Source of the DNA: Gammaproteobacteria bacterium
GTDB lineage: Bacteria > Pseudomonadota > Gammaproteobacteria > Eutrophobiales > Eutrophobiaceae
DNA: 64,000 nt
NCBI GenBank assembly: GCA_947480335.1
Contig: CANKCB010000005.1
Coordinates: 72,018 to 136,017, forward strand
Direction of reading: 5' to 3'
Of the stretch, positions 54,868 to 63,837 are shown in pieces. A program made the translations under genes and the position numbers. Every line of letters begins with the position of its first letter. Position 1 is the stretch's first letter. The notes beneath the pieces are model-generated. The model was not told the origin of the DNA. It was given only the letters and a program-made list of their open reading frames with translations, and searched no databases.

Positions 54868-55662
54868 ATGCGTCTAAACATGCGTTGGTTGTTCCGGGTT
54901 TCGATTATCACCTTACTGGTTAGTGCCGGCCCACTGTCCGCGGCTGAGGTACATGTAATGATTTCAGCCGGCTTCTACAAGGCCTACTCTGAACTGGTGC
55001 CAGTATTTGAAAAGGAGACGGGCCACAAACTGATTACCACACGCGGACCGTCAACGGGTGATTCACCTGAGGCTATACCAACGAGATTGAAGAATGGTGA
55101 ACCTGCGGATGTCTTGTTGATGATTGGTGCATCGGTGGATGATCTGACCAAGGCAGGACTGGTGCGTGCAGGGAGCAAGGTCGATCTGGCACGTTCTGAA
55201 GTTGGAATGGTAGTCAAGGAAGGTGCAGCCAAACCGGACATTTCAAATGTTGAGGCATTCAAGCAAACCTTGCTGGCAGCCAAATCGCTGGCTTATTCGG
55301 ACAGTGCCAGTGGCATCTATTTGTCGACAACATTATTTGAAAAATTAGGCATTGCTGAACAGCTCGCGGGTAAAGGTCGCAAGATCAAGGGGCCTCCATC
55401 GGGAGAACCGGTTGCGGCTGTGGTGGCACGGGGTGAGGCCGAGATTGGTTTTCAGCAGGTCAGTGAATTGATACATGAACCCGGGATCAGTTTTGTGGGT
55501 ACGATCCCGACTGAGTTGCAACAGGAAACCTTTTATTCCGGCGCGATTGCCAATGCGGCCACGCAACCGGAAGCAGCGCAGGCCCTGATCACTTTTCTGG
55601 CATCACCCGGAGCGGCCAAAGCAATGGCGGATGCAGGCTTGACGCCTTTGTCTGCGCCATAG
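54868..55662 (+). CDS. ModA-like periplasmic oxyanion-binding protein, orphan
   Basis: An exported 264-residue protein of the ModA/WtpA-like binding-protein fold: a signal peptide (LVSAGPLSAAEVHV), then VMISAGFYKAYSELVPVFE, RLKNGEPADVLLMIGASVDDL, SVGMVVKEGAAKPDISN-like sequence, and the ligand-cleft GRKIKGPPSGEPVAAVVARGEAEIGFQQVSEL. ModA carries molybdate or tungstate. There are no modB or modC genes nearby, and binding residues were not confirmed, so the substrate may be another small ligand. Separate from but co-oriented with sodC. Confidence 0.75.
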   Translation: MRLNMRWLFRVSIITLLVSAGPLSAAEVHVMISAGFYKAYSELVPVFEKETGHKLITTRGPSTGDSPEAIPTRLKNGEPADVLLMIGASVDDLTKAGLVRAGSKVDLARSEVGMVVKEGAAKPDISNVEAFKQTLLAAKSLAYSDSASGIYLSTTLFEKLGIAEQLAGKGRKIKGPPSGEPVAAVVARGEAEIGFQQVSELIHEPGISFVGTIPTELQQETFYSGAIANAATQPEAAQALITFLASPGAAKAMADAGLTPLSAP

Positions 55663-55737
55663 ATGGACAGGATTCTACAAGTCATTACATCTAGCTATTA
55701 AACAATTAAACAAAGTAATCAAACAGGAGGGTAGGGT

Positions 55738-56244
55738 ATGAACAAGATAATGACGGGTTTGGGTGTGGCGATTACCATCGTGTGCGCCAGTGTTTCGGCA
55801 CAGGAATCGACTGTGTCTGCAACGATGAATGTGGTGACAGCGACCGGTACAGCAGAATCTGTTGGAACAGTCAGTTTCCGACAAGGAGAGCATGGTGTAA
55901 TCATTGAGCCGAATCTGGCTGGTCTGACTCCAGGGCCTCTGGGAGCACATGTGCACCAGAATCCGGATTGCGGACCGGGCGCGGATGGGACGCCAGCAGG
56001 TGCAGCGGGTACGCATATCGATCCGAGCTCAACCGGCAAACACGAAGGGCCTTATGGTCAGGGGCATCTGGGAGATTTACCGAACCTGACCGTTGAGCAG
56101 GACGGTACAGTCAAGATTCCGGTACAGGCCCCACGTTTGAAAATGGCTGATCTGACGGGCCGTTCATTTATGATTCATGCTGGCAAGGATGATTACAGTG
56201 CTCAGCCGGGTGGTGCCAGAAAGTATTGTGGTTTAATCAAATAA
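55738..56244 (+). CDS. sodC: Periplasmic Cu,Zn superoxide dismutase
   Basis: Dismutes superoxide in the periplasm. The 168-residue precursor has a signal peptide (TIVCASVSAQEST) and the bacterial SodC metal sites: GAHVHQNPDC (two Cu His and a disulphide Cys), GTHIDPSSTGKHEGPYGQGHLGD (bridging and Zn His, Asp), and FMIHAGKDDYS (last Cu His), ending ARKYCGLI with the second Cys. The full set of metal ligands looks present. AGGAGGGTAGGG precedes the ATG. A PEBP gene follows after 19 bases. Confidence 0.93.
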   Translation: MNKIMTGLGVAITIVCASVSAQESTVSATMNVVTATGTAESVGTVSFRQGEHGVIIEPNLAGLTPGPLGAHVHQNPDCGPGADGTPAGAAGTHIDPSSTGKHEGPYGQGHLGDLPNLTVEQDGTVKIPVQAPRLKMADLTGRSFMIHAGKDDYSAQPGGARKYCGLIK

Positions 56245-56263
56245 GAAGATAAGGAGAGTAGAT

Positions 56264-56818
56264 ATGTTGTACAGGCAATTCATGTTACTGGTCGGTTTGA
56301 CCATCTTGTCAAATCTGGCAATCGCTCAGCAATTTGAGCTGAGCAGTCCGACCATAAAACCGGATTCGACACTGACACAGGAACAGGTATTTAACGGGTT
56401 TGGTTGCGCGGGTCAGAACCTGTCGCCTGTATTGCAATGGACAGCCGGGCCAGCAGAGACGAAAAGTTATGCGCTGACAGTCTATGATCCCGATGCCCCT
56501 ACCGGTTCCGGCTGGTGGCATTGGGTGGTCTACAATATTCCGGCAGGAACAACCGAGCTGCAGGCCGGTGCGGGTGATGTCTCCGGTCAGAAGTTACCAG
56601 CAGGAGCATTGCAGGGCCGCACCGATTTCGGGACCCAGGCCTTTGGTGGCGCCTGTCCACCCGAAGGTGACAAACCACATCATTATATATTTACCGTTTA
56701 TGCGTTAAAGATTGAGAAGATAGAAGTACCGGTAGATTCGACAGCAGCAATGATTGGTTTCATGATCAATGCGAATGCTGTTGGCAAGGCCAGCTTCACT
56801 GCCACATTTGGTCGTTAA
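56264..56818 (+). CDS. YbhB/YbcL-family (PEBP-like) exported protein
   Basis: A 184-residue Raf-kinase-inhibitor-like protein with a signal peptide (LTILSNLAIAQQFELS). It shows the PEBP blocks NGFGCAGQNLSPVLQW, SYALTVYDPDAPTGSGWWHWVVYNI and FGGACPPEGDKPHHYIFTVYAL, which form the anion-binding pocket (Asp, His, Pro). Bacterial members have no settled function. It follows sodC by 19 bases, with AAGGAGAG before its ATG, so the pair is probably co-transcribed. A stem-loop follows. Confidence 0.88.
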   Translation: MLYRQFMLLVGLTILSNLAIAQQFELSSPTIKPDSTLTQEQVFNGFGCAGQNLSPVLQWTAGPAETKSYALTVYDPDAPTGSGWWHWVVYNIPAGTTELQAGAGDVSGQKLPAGALQGRTDFGTQAFGGACPPEGDKPHHYIFTVYALKIEKIEVPVDSTAAMIGFMINANAVGKASFTATFGR

Positions 56819-56843
56819 TCAAAATAAATAAACTGAAACAAAA

Positions 56844-56872
56844 CAGGGGAAAGGTTTGAAGCCTTTCCCCTG
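56844..56872. terminator. Stem-loop terminator between PEBP and clpA
   Basis: CAGGGGAAAGG (56844-56854) pairs with CCTTTCCCCTG (56862-56872) over 11 perfect bases around a 7-base loop. On the minus strand it is followed by a T-rich run (TTTTGTTT), so it is a good terminator for clpA and may also serve the convergent PEBP gene. Confidence 0.82.
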
Positions 56873-56901
56873 GTCGTAATTGTTACTTTTGTTTGTGCTG
56901 A

Positions 56902-59172
56902 TTAATGTACGGTGGATTCTGTTTCCTTTTCCAGGATTTCGATGTGCAGGCTGTTGTTCTGTTCAGAAATGATAATATGGCCACCATGCTCCAGTTTGCC
57001 AAACAGTAGCTCTTCCGCCAGAGGCTTTTTGATCTTGTCCTGGATGATGCGTGCCATCGGTCTTGCACCCATCAGTTTGTCGTAGCCATTCGTACCCAGC
57101 CACAATCTTGCTGAGTCATCGACTTCCATCGTAACTTTCTTGTCATCCAGCTGCGCCTGCAATTCAACCAGAAACTTGTCGACCACATTCTGGATAGTGA
57201 CAGGATCCAGCGAATTGAATTCAATAATGGCATCGAGCCGGTTGCGGAATTCCGGACTGAACGTGCGTTTGATTACTTCCATCGCATCGGACTGATGGTC
57301 CTGCTGGGTAAAGCCTACTGAAGCGCGACTGATACGATCGGCACCGGCATTCGTGGTCATCACAATGATGACATTGCGAAAATCAGCCTTGCGACCATTT
57401 GTGTCTGTCAGTGTGCCGTGATCCATAACCTGTAACATCAGATTAAAAACGTCCGGATGGGCTTTTTCCATTTCATCAAGTAGCAGTACGGAATGAGGAT
57501 GCTTGCTGATTGCGTCAGTCAAAAGACCTCCCTGATCAAATCCGACATAGCCAGGAGGTGCACCAATCAGACGCGATACGGTATGGCGCTCCATGTATTC
57601 TGACATATCAAAACGAATCAGCTCAATTCCCATTACCCGTGACAATTGCCGGGTGACTTCGGTTTTGCCGACACCGGTTGGTCCAGCAAACAGGAATGCG
57701 CCAATCGGTGTCTGTGGATTGCCAAGACCGGTTCTGGCCATCTTGATGGCTGAGGTTAATGTTTCGATGGCCTTGTCCTGACCGAACACCACCATCTTCA
57801 GGTTTCGCTCCAGATTTCGCATCACATCCTTGTCATTGCTGTTGACCGTTTTGGGTGGGATCCGGGCCACCTTGGCGACAATGTTTTCAATTTCAGTGAC
57901 GCCGATGGTTTTTTTCCGGCGTGACGGGGCGAGCAGGCGTTGTGAGGCGCCGGCCTCGTCAATAATATCTATGGCCTTGTCCGGCAGATGGCGGTCGGTA
58001 ATGTACCGATCGGTCAGCTCTACGGCCGAGCGCAGAGCCTGATTGGTGTATTTTACGCCGTGGTGATCTTCAAAACGCGATTTGAGGCCCTGCAGAATCT
58101 TGATGCTTTCATCGATACTGGGCTCGCTTACATCAATCTTCTGGAAACGTCTGGACAATGCGCGATCCTTTTCAAAGATCCCGCGGTATTCCTGATAGGT
58201 GGTAGAGCCAATGCATTTCAAGTCACCAGATGCCAGCACCGGTTTGATGATATTGGACGCATCCATGACGCCGCCGGATGCGGCTCCGGCACCGATGATC
58301 ATATGGATTTCATCAATAAACAAGACTGAGCCTGGTTCACGTTTCAGCTGGTTGATGACACCTTTCAGACGTTTCTCAAAATCACCGCGGTATTTGGTAC
58401 CAGCCAGCAAGGCGCCAAGATCAAGAGCATAGATTGTGGCATTGGCCAGAATTTCCGGCACTTCCTTGTCGACGATTTTCTTCGCCAGACCTTCTGCTAT
58501 TGCCGTTTTACCAACACCGGCTTCGCCGACGTACAACGGGTTGTTCTTGCGCCGACGGCACAGGATCTGGATGGTGCGTTCAACTTCTTCATCACGGCCA
58601 ATCAACGGATCGATTTTACCGAGACTCGCCTGTTCGTTCAGATTGACAGCATAGGCCTGCAACGGATTATTGCCTCCGTCTTCCTGTTTGCCTTCTTCCT
58701 CACCGTGGCCAGCTTCCGGTTTACCCTGTTCGTTTTCAGGGATCCGCGCAATACCGTGAGCGATGTAGTTGACCACGTCCAGCCGGGCGATATTTTGCCG
58801 ACTGAGAAAATAGGCAGCATGTGATTCACGTTCACCAAATATGGCAACCAGCACATTGGCACCGGTGACTTCTTTCTTGCCGGAGGATTGCACGTGGAAT
58901 ACGGCGCGTTGCAGTACACGTTGGAAGCCTAACGTGGGCTGGGTTTCGCGTTCATCATCTTCCTGCAGTATTGGAGCATTTTCGGTGATGAACTTTGCCA
59001 ACTCGTCATGCAGTACATTCAGATTGGCACCACAGGCCTGTAATACCCTTAAGGCAGACGGGTTTTCCAGCAAGGCAAGCAGCAGATGTTCTACGGTGAT
59101 GAATTCATGACGCTGATCCCGCGCACGTCTGAATGCTTCGTTTAATGTCAGTTCCAGTTCTTTGTCTAGCAT
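56902..59172 (-). CDS. clpA: ClpA ATPase subunit of the ClpAP protease
   Basis: Unfolds and feeds substrates into ClpP. The 756-residue protein has the N-domain (two repeats, residues 1-~150), AAA-1 with [15 protein letters not shown] (residues ~210), AAA-2 with [14 protein letters not shown] (~490), and the C-terminal ClpP-contacting end. No middle coiled-coil, which excludes ClpB. clpS lies directly upstream (3-base gap), the usual pairing for N-end-rule degradation. No clpP in the window. Confidence 0.96.
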   Translation of the reverse strand: MLDKELELTLNEAFRRARDQRHEFITVEHLLLALLENPSALRVLQACGANLNVLHDELAKFITENAPILQEDDERETQPTLGFQRVLQRAVFHVQSSGKKEVTGANVLVAIFGERESHAAYFLSRQNIARLDVVNYIAHGIARIPENEQGKPEAGHGEEEGKQEDGGNNPLQAYAVNLNEQASLGKIDPLIGRDEEVERTIQILCRRRKNNPLYVGEAGVGKTAIAEGLAKKIVDKEVPEILANATIYALDLGALLAGTKYRGDFEKRLKGVINQLKREPGSVLFIDEIHMIIGAGAASGGVMDASNIIKPVLASGDLKCIGSTTYQEYRGIFEKDRALSRRFQKIDVSEPSIDESIKILQGLKSRFEDHHGVKYTNQALRSAVELTDRYITDRHLPDKAIDIIDEAGASQRLLAPSRRKKTIGVTEIENIVAKVARIPPKTVNSNDKDVMRNLERNLKMVVFGQDKAIETLTSAIKMARTGLGNPQTPIGAFLFAGPTGVGKTEVTRQLSRVMGIELIRFDMSEYMERHTVSRLIGAPPGYVGFDQGGLLTDAISKHPHSVLLLDEMEKAHPDVFNLMLQVMDHGTLTDTNGRKADFRNVIIVMTTNAGADRISRASVGFTQQDHQSDAMEVIKRTFSPEFRNRLDAIIEFNSLDPVTIQNVVDKFLVELQAQLDDKKVTMEVDDSARLWLGTNGYDKLMGARPMARIIQDKIKKPLAEELLFGKLEHGGHIIISEQNNSLHIEILEKETESTVH

Positions 59173-59175
59173 GGT

Positions 59176-59496
59176 TCAGGCCTTCTCCATAGTACAGAGT
59201 AGTGGATGCTGGTTTTCGCGTGAATAATTGTTTACTAGTTCTACCTTGGTTTCCGCTATTTCATGGGTAAATATACCGCAAACACCCTTGCCGCGAGTAT
59301 GTACCTCAAGCATAACTCTGGTCGAGGTTTCCCGATCCAGACTAAAAAAGCTCTCCAATACATGCACGACAAACTCCATAGGTGTGTAGTCGTCATTAAC
59401 AAGGATAACCTTGTATAAGGGTGGCCGTTGCAGCTGCGGTTTACTTTCCTGCAGCGCCAGTCCTTCTTCGTGTTGATTTCCGGTTTTTTCAGCCAT
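59176..59496 (-). CDS. clpS: ClpS adaptor
   Basis: A 106-residue N-end-rule adaptor: a disordered N-terminus, then [20 protein letters not shown] (the substrate-pocket Asn-Asp-Asp), THEIAETKV and the ClpA-contacting region. It hands proteins with bulky N-terminal residues to ClpAP. It is the first gene of clpS-clpA, with the spacer to the Nudix gene (59497-59701) showing no other gene. Confidence 0.96.
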   Translation of the reverse strand: MAEKTGNQHEEGLALQESKPQLQRPPLYKVILVNDDYTPMEFVVHVLESFFSLDRETSTRVMLEVHTRGKGVCGIFTHEIAETKVELVNNYSRENQHPLLCTMEKA

Positions 59497-59701
59497 TTGT
59501 ATGCGGTTCAGTTTATCCTGTTTTGGTTAGAATATACATAATCGAAAAAGATTCATAAATGAATTAATCGACCATGCACATCCGAATATTTATAGAGCCT
59601 TTCTTAGAGCTGTAGTACAGTGACAGCACGCTTGCATAACTGTTTCAAAACAGGACACATTTAATGCCAATTCCGGTTGGATAGGGCGCAATTACGAAAT
59701 T

Positions 59702-60343
59702 ATGAATTTCTGTGACCAGTTTTATGCCCGTCTGTTGGCCTTGTCTGAGCGTCCAGCCCAGCTGTTTCCCAGGGATATCTTTCCGGACAATTATCGTACT
59801 GCCGCCGTGTTACTCGCTTTCTGGCCGGAACCGGATGGATCTGTTGGTCTGGTACTGACCCGACGGTCGGACCATCTGCGTCACCATCAAGGCCAGGTTT
59901 CCTTTCCCGGTGGCAGTATGCAGGCAGAGGATGTCTCGGCGGTACAGACGGCACTGCGAGAGGCCGAGGAAGAACTCGCCCTGTCGGCACAACATGTCAC
60001 GATCATGGGGCGTCTCGATGATGCTTGGAGCCGGTTTGGCTATCATGTGGTTCCGGTGGTCGGCTGGTTGCAACAACGCCCACAACTGATACCGGATCCG
60101 GATGAGGTAGCGGAGGTCATTATTGCCGATGTGGCCACGCTGATGCGCCCGGAAGCTTCCTGCATGCATCAGCTGGCTGACCGACACTCACAAGCCTATC
60201 GCTGGGAACAGGGGTATGTGTGGGGATTGACGGCTGAAATCCTGCTGGAGTTGTTTTTGTGGGTACGAGGTGAAGATTCGAATCGGCGTGATTTCAGGCT
60301 GGCGTATATGCGGAAACAGTTGGGTGAGGGGGATATTACGTGA
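59702..60343 (+). CDS. Nudix hydrolase, CoA pyrophosphatase-like
   Basis: A 213-residue Nudix enzyme of the CoA-diphosphatase (NudL) group: VLLTRRSDHLRHHQGQVSFPGG followed by SMQAEDVSAVQTALREAEEELAL, which joins the UPF0035 motif and the Nudix box with its REAEEE metal-binding glutamates. It hydrolyses CoA or its derivatives to 4'-phosphopantetheine and 3',5'-ADP. The C-terminus extends about 60 residues past the core. Its TGA opens a heptamer array. Confidence 0.9.
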   Translation: MNFCDQFYARLLALSERPAQLFPRDIFPDNYRTAAVLLAFWPEPDGSVGLVLTRRSDHLRHHQGQVSFPGGSMQAEDVSAVQTALREAEEELALSAQHVTIMGRLDDAWSRFGYHVVPVVGWLQQRPQLIPDPDEVAEVIIADVATLMRPEASCMHQLADRHSQAYRWEQGYVWGLTAEILLELFLWVRGEDSNRRDFRLAYMRKQLGEGDIT

Positions 60344-60364
60344 GGAGTGAAGGGTGAGGAGTTA
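60341..60364 (+). repeat. Heptamer array at the Nudix stop codon
   Basis: TGA is followed in phase by GGAGTGA, AGGGTGA and GGAGTTA. The bases before it (GAGGGGGATATTACGTGA) also recur in a close form at 4186-4204 beyond the yajD stop. Confidence 0.82.
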
Positions 60365-60560
60365 AATATCCTGCATACTTAGCTTACGTCATTCCCGCGC
60401 AAGCGGGAATCATGTCAAACAACTTATTCCCGCTGTCAAACTAGCGAAACCAACCTCTAATTAATTTCATAACTATCCATAGGGTTACCTGGATTCTGGG
60501 TCGTTCTGCATGTGCGGCCCGGGAATGATGATTGATGGTTTATTATTTCAGAGTACATCC
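60365..60560. repeat. Convergent spacer with hairpin repeats
   Basis: Between the convergent Nudix and dapE genes, the hairpin ATTCCCGC-GCAA-GCGGGAAT (60391-60410) belongs to the same layout as the ATNCTGGC family with the stem recoded. A second, more degenerate element lies near 60489-60530 (CTGGATTCTGGG ... GCCCGGGAATGATG). No gene is seen. Confidence 0.65.
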
Positions 60561-60591
60561 AAAATCCTCACGCCCTACGCCTCACTCCTCA
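60561..60591 (-). repeat. Heptamer array at the dapE stop codon
   Basis: On the coding strand of dapE, TGA is followed by GGAGTGA, GGCGTAG, GGCGTGA and GGATTTT. It faces the Nudix array across the 200-base repeat spacer. Confidence 0.8.
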
Positions 60592-61719
60592 CAATTTACC
60601 CGACAGCAGCCCCGAGATAATCCTCTCATACATGCCCGAAAGTAACTCAAGGTCACTCACTTTCACGCATTCATTCAGCTTATGTATCGTTTCGTTGACA
60701 GGTCCTAGTTCCACCACCTCCGCGCCGGTAGGGGCAATATAACGTCCATCCGAAGTACCCCCGGAGGTGGAAATAGTAGGGGATTGTCCAGTCATGTCCT
60801 GTATAACCTGACGGGTTACCTTTAACAATTCTCCGGCGGCAGTCAGAAACGGTTTGCTGGAGGGTAACCATTCCAGTTCAAAGCGCAGTTCATGCCTGTT
60901 CAGCAGCGCTTCTATTCGTTCAATGAGCTGTTCCTCGGTTACCTCGGTCGAATAGCGGAAATTAAACTGGATTTTCACGGTTCCGGGGATCACATTGTCA
61001 GCTCCGGTACCTGCATTGATGTTCGAGATCTGGAAGCTGGTCGGGGTATAAAACTGGTTTCCCCGGTCCCAGACGGTATCACATAGCTCATTCAGTACTG
61101 GCATGATTCGGTGTACGGGATTTTCCGATCGCTCCGGATAAGCTACATGTCCTTGCATGCCATGTACGAGCAAATGTCCGGTCAAGGAACCACGTCGGCC
61201 ATTTTTTACTGTATCCCCCACCACGTCCTGGCTGGAAGGTTCACCAACAATACACCATTTGATACGGATGCCTTGTTGGGTCAGATATTCGACTACGCGG
61301 GTTGTGCCATTCACTGCACGGCCTTCCTCATCCGAAGTCAGCAACATGGCCAGCGTGCCCTTATGTTGTGGGTGGGTGGCTACAAAGCGTTCCATAGCGG
61401 TGACCATGGCGGCGACACTGCCTTTCATATCTGCCGCACCCCGGCCATACAGATAGCCATTGCGGATTTCAGGTGCATACGGACTGGAGTGCCATTTATC
61501 CAGTGGTCCGGGTGGTACCACATCGGTATGTCCGAGTAGACAGAGCACCGGATCGCCGGTTCCATGGGTAATCCAGAGATTGTCGGTATCTTCAAACCGT
61601 AACGGCACGGCTATAAAACCGGCCAACTCAAGTCGATTGGAGAGCAGCGGTATACAACCGGCATCATCCGGGGTTACCGAGGGTAATTTAATCAGCGCAG
61701 TGGCGAGCTCGAGTGTCAT
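60589..61719 (-). CDS. dapE: Succinyl-diaminopimelate desuccinylase
   Basis: An M20 dizinc hydrolase in lysine and peptidoglycan precursor synthesis. Over 376 residues it shows LLGHTDVVPPGPLDKW (metal site), YGRGAADMKGSVAAM, SDEEGRAVNGT (catalytic Glu), GEPSSQDVVGDTVKNGRRGS (the DapE-specific block), and SGGTSDGRYIAPTGAEVVELGP. This distinguishes it from the argE at 31123. No dapD or other lysine gene is in the window. Confidence 0.96.
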   Translation of the reverse strand: MTLELATALIKLPSVTPDDAGCIPLLSNRLELAGFIAVPLRFEDTDNLWITHGTGDPVLCLLGHTDVVPPGPLDKWHSSPYAPEIRNGYLYGRGAADMKGSVAAMVTAMERFVATHPQHKGTLAMLLTSDEEGRAVNGTTRVVEYLTQQGIRIKWCIVGEPSSQDVVGDTVKNGRRGSLTGHLLVHGMQGHVAYPERSENPVHRIMPVLNELCDTVWDRGNQFYTPTSFQISNINAGTGADNVIPGTVKIQFNFRYSTEVTEEQLIERIEALLNRHELRFELEWLPSSKPFLTAAGELLKVTRQVIQDMTGQSPTISTSGGTSDGRYIAPTGAEVVELGPVNETIHKLNECVKVSDLELLSGMYERIISGLLSGKL

Positions 61720-61770
61720 GGTCTGTCAGCCAGAAAAAGTCAGGAAAATCTACAGGGAAATGGTTAAATG

Positions 61771-62403
61771 TCAATTGTTCCGGCGTCGTTTGTTTTTTGC
61801 GTTCGGGGAATTTTCCCGGTCATAGATACGGATGATCTGGATAGGTTCGCCAAATGTGGCGGGTTTCAATTCCAGGGTGACTTTGAGCTGATCGGTTTGC
61901 GGGAGCATCTCAAAAGTTTCAAAGATCGAACCGCCATCACGGGGTCGTGATTCCACCAGCAGTTTGTCCCCGTCCCAGGAGGCAAAGGCAAAGTCCTGTT
62001 TGTCCGATTCGGCACGGCCACTGGCTGTGACGACACGTTTACGGTTGTCCGAATAGAATACCCGCACAAAATTTTCAGCGTAACCCAGCCGAAACTCCGG
62101 TTCAGTGTATTGTAAGTCGAGGACTTCATCATAGGACAGGTGATCGTACAACGCCTGTTCCGGCGGGCCGCCCTTGTAACGGCCCTTGCCGCGTTTGCCG
62201 CCGCTGTCCGGCCTGCCACCTGCAGCACGAATCGATATTTCAACCTGGTTATCCGTGTCATCACTGAGTTTATCGTTGATGACCCAGTGCCCACGAAAGT
62301 CAGGTTGGCTGGACACAACAGAATCTTGTGTGCAGGCCGCCTGCGCACCGTAAAGTAGCAGTATCAAGCAGAAGATTTGCCCGAATAGGCCTGGCTTCAT
62401 CAT
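61771..62403 (-). CDS. Hypothetical exported protein
   Basis: Not recognised. From ATG 62403 (MMKPGLFGQ) the 210-residue protein begins with a signal peptide with a possible lipobox-like AQAAC. The mature part has FRGHWVINDKLSDD, a basic Gly/Arg/Lys-rich loop (GGKRGKGRYKGGPP), several beta strands (FRLGYAENFVRVFYSDN, KQDFAFASWDGDKLLVES), and a basic tail (NAKNKRRRNN). It may be a periplasmic beta-sandwich. The open frame further upstream to 62640 does not look coding. It lies between dapE and the divergent SET operon. Confidence 0.62.
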   Translation of the reverse strand: MMKPGLFGQIFCLILLLYGAQAACTQDSVVSSQPDFRGHWVINDKLSDDTDNQVEISIRAAGGRPDSGGKRGKGRYKGGPPEQALYDHLSYDEVLDLQYTEPEFRLGYAENFVRVFYSDNRKRVVTASGRAESDKQDFAFASWDGDKLLVESRPRDGGSIFETFEMLPQTDQLKVTLELKPATFGEPIQIIRIYDRENSPNAKNKRRRNN

Positions 62404-62731
62404 CGGGTACGTAGTCCGTGGTTGGGAGGATTGAGTCAGCATAGTAAATAGCAACACCTGTAAATTCAATGTGTGATTTGACCGCGTCCTGTCGGCAACG
62501 TTCATCATGCCACTCTGGTACTGTCCGTTATCACTGATCTGGCCTGTTCCTGCCCGGTGCAGACGGAACCCGAGATGCCCTGTTTTGACCTGCCTGTTCG
62601 GGGCAAAAAATCCGCTTGTTATGTCCGCTGGAATCGTCATAATATTTTTGACGCTGCCGGTGGTACTGACCTGTCAGTGGATCAAATTTTTTATAATGAC
62701 GACAAAATAAATTCCGGAGCCATTTTTAAGT
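62404..62731. promoter_or_regulatory. Divergent spacer with putative SET-operon promoter
   Basis: No gene is supported across the 328 bases. TATAAT at 62692-62697 is a perfect -10 hexamer, 34 bases before the first SET gene's ATG, in A+T-rich sequence. The -35 region (CTGACC or CTGTCA at 62667-62676) is weak. The stretch also should hold the promoter of the hypothetical gene on the other strand. Confidence 0.5.
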
Positions 62732-63220
62732 ATGTTGGTAGTTCCTACCTATCTTGCCCAGTCAGGTGTCCACGGTATCGGAGTTTATGCTGGAGTGGCT
62801 ATCAAGGCAGGGGAAAAGATCTGGGAGTTTAATCCTGCGGTTGATTTTGTCTATGGTTCCCGCTGGCTGACCCGTTTGTGCAGGGAATCGCCCGATGTCG
62901 TTGATTATTTCTGTCTGTATTCCTACAAGCGGAAAAACCAGTATTACTATGTCACGGATAATGCCCGCTTTATCAATCATTCCACCAGGGATGCCAATAT
63001 CGGTTTTACCGAGGAAGGCCATGAAATTGCCTTGCGCGATATCAATGTCGGCGAGGAATTTCTTGAAGACTACTTTATTTCCTATGATACCGATGACTGT
63101 TTTGTGCTCGAAATGAATAGTATTGACTGGAGAGAATACTTCTCCCTGACAGCAAACAAACGCAAACGGATTCTGGACAATATCTCCTACGCATCGCTTT
63201 TTTCGCAAACTGCTGTCTAG
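62732..63220 (+). CDS. SET-domain protein 1 (putative lysine methyltransferase)
   Basis: A 162-residue stand-alone SET domain: SGVHGIGVYAGVAIKAGEKIW-like AdoMet loop (G-x-G at residues ~12-18), YYYVTDNARFINHSTRDANIGF containing the pseudoknot RFINHS (residues 79-84, variant of NHSCxPN), and the active-site loop GEEFLEDY (Tyr114). There is no post-SET Cys cluster; the C-terminus is helical. SET domains transfer methyl groups from AdoMet to protein lysines. It is the first of three co-oriented genes, 17 bases before the second SET gene. Substrate unknown. Confidence 0.85.
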   Translation: MLVVPTYLAQSGVHGIGVYAGVAIKAGEKIWEFNPAVDFVYGSRWLTRLCRESPDVVDYFCLYSYKRKNQYYYVTDNARFINHSTRDANIGFTEEGHEIALRDINVGEEFLEDYFISYDTDDCFVLEMNSIDWREYFSLTANKRKRILDNISYASLFSQTAV

Positions 63221-63237
63221 AAACAGGCACACCTGTC

Positions 63238-63837
63238 ATGATGCACCCCGATACGGAACTCAGATTCGTTAGCCCGGAAATCGGTTTCGGGGTTTTTGCG
63301 ACACGGTTTATCCCTGCCGGAACCATAACGTATGCGCAGGACAGCCTGGATATCATGATCAGTGCTGGCCAATATGCGGCCCTGGGGCCGAGTCAAAAGC
63401 GGTCTGTGGATCACTACTCCTTTATTGATCCGGACGGAAACAGGGTGTTATGCTGGGATCATGCAAAGTATGTCAACCATTGTTGCCATGCGAATACGAT
63501 CAGTACCGGTTATGGGTTTGAGATTGCTATCAGGGATATCCAGGCCGGCGAACAGGTCACTGATGATTACGGGCTGTTCAACCTGCCTTACGAAATGGAC
63601 GTAATTTGTGCAAAAAAGGATTGCCGCAAGAAAATTTCCGGGAAAGACATAGCCAGATACTACGCCGAATGGGATACCAGAATCATTGAGTCCCTGAAGG
63701 TGGCAGACAAGGTACCACAGGCCTTGCTCCCGTACATGGATCAGGAAATCAGAGAGAGTGTTTTTTCATATATTGCTGGCAAGACAGAATACAAGTCTGT
63801 GTTGCAGACGCAATATCAACAAGAGGCGTGTTTATGA
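63238..63837 (+). CDS. SET-domain protein 2 with post-SET cysteines, overlapping gltA
   Basis: A 199-residue SET protein, clearly different from its neighbour: IGFGVFATRFIPAGTITYA (AdoMet loop), KYVNHCCHANTISTGYGFEIA with the NHCCHAN pseudoknot variant (residues 80-86), GEQVTDDYGLF with the catalytic-type Tyr, and a reduced post-SET CAKKDCRKKISG (Cys124, Cys129) that with Cys83 could bind Zn. A 60-residue helical C-terminal extension follows. Its TGA overlaps the gltA ATG (ATGA at 63834-63837), which indicates coupled translation. Confidence 0.88.
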   Translation: MMHPDTELRFVSPEIGFGVFATRFIPAGTITYAQDSLDIMISAGQYAALGPSQKRSVDHYSFIDPDGNRVLCWDHAKYVNHCCHANTISTGYGFEIAIRDIQAGEQVTDDYGLFNLPYEMDVICAKKDCRKKISGKDIARYYAEWDTRIIESLKVADKVPQALLPYMDQEIRESVFSYIAGKTEYKSVLQTQYQQEACL

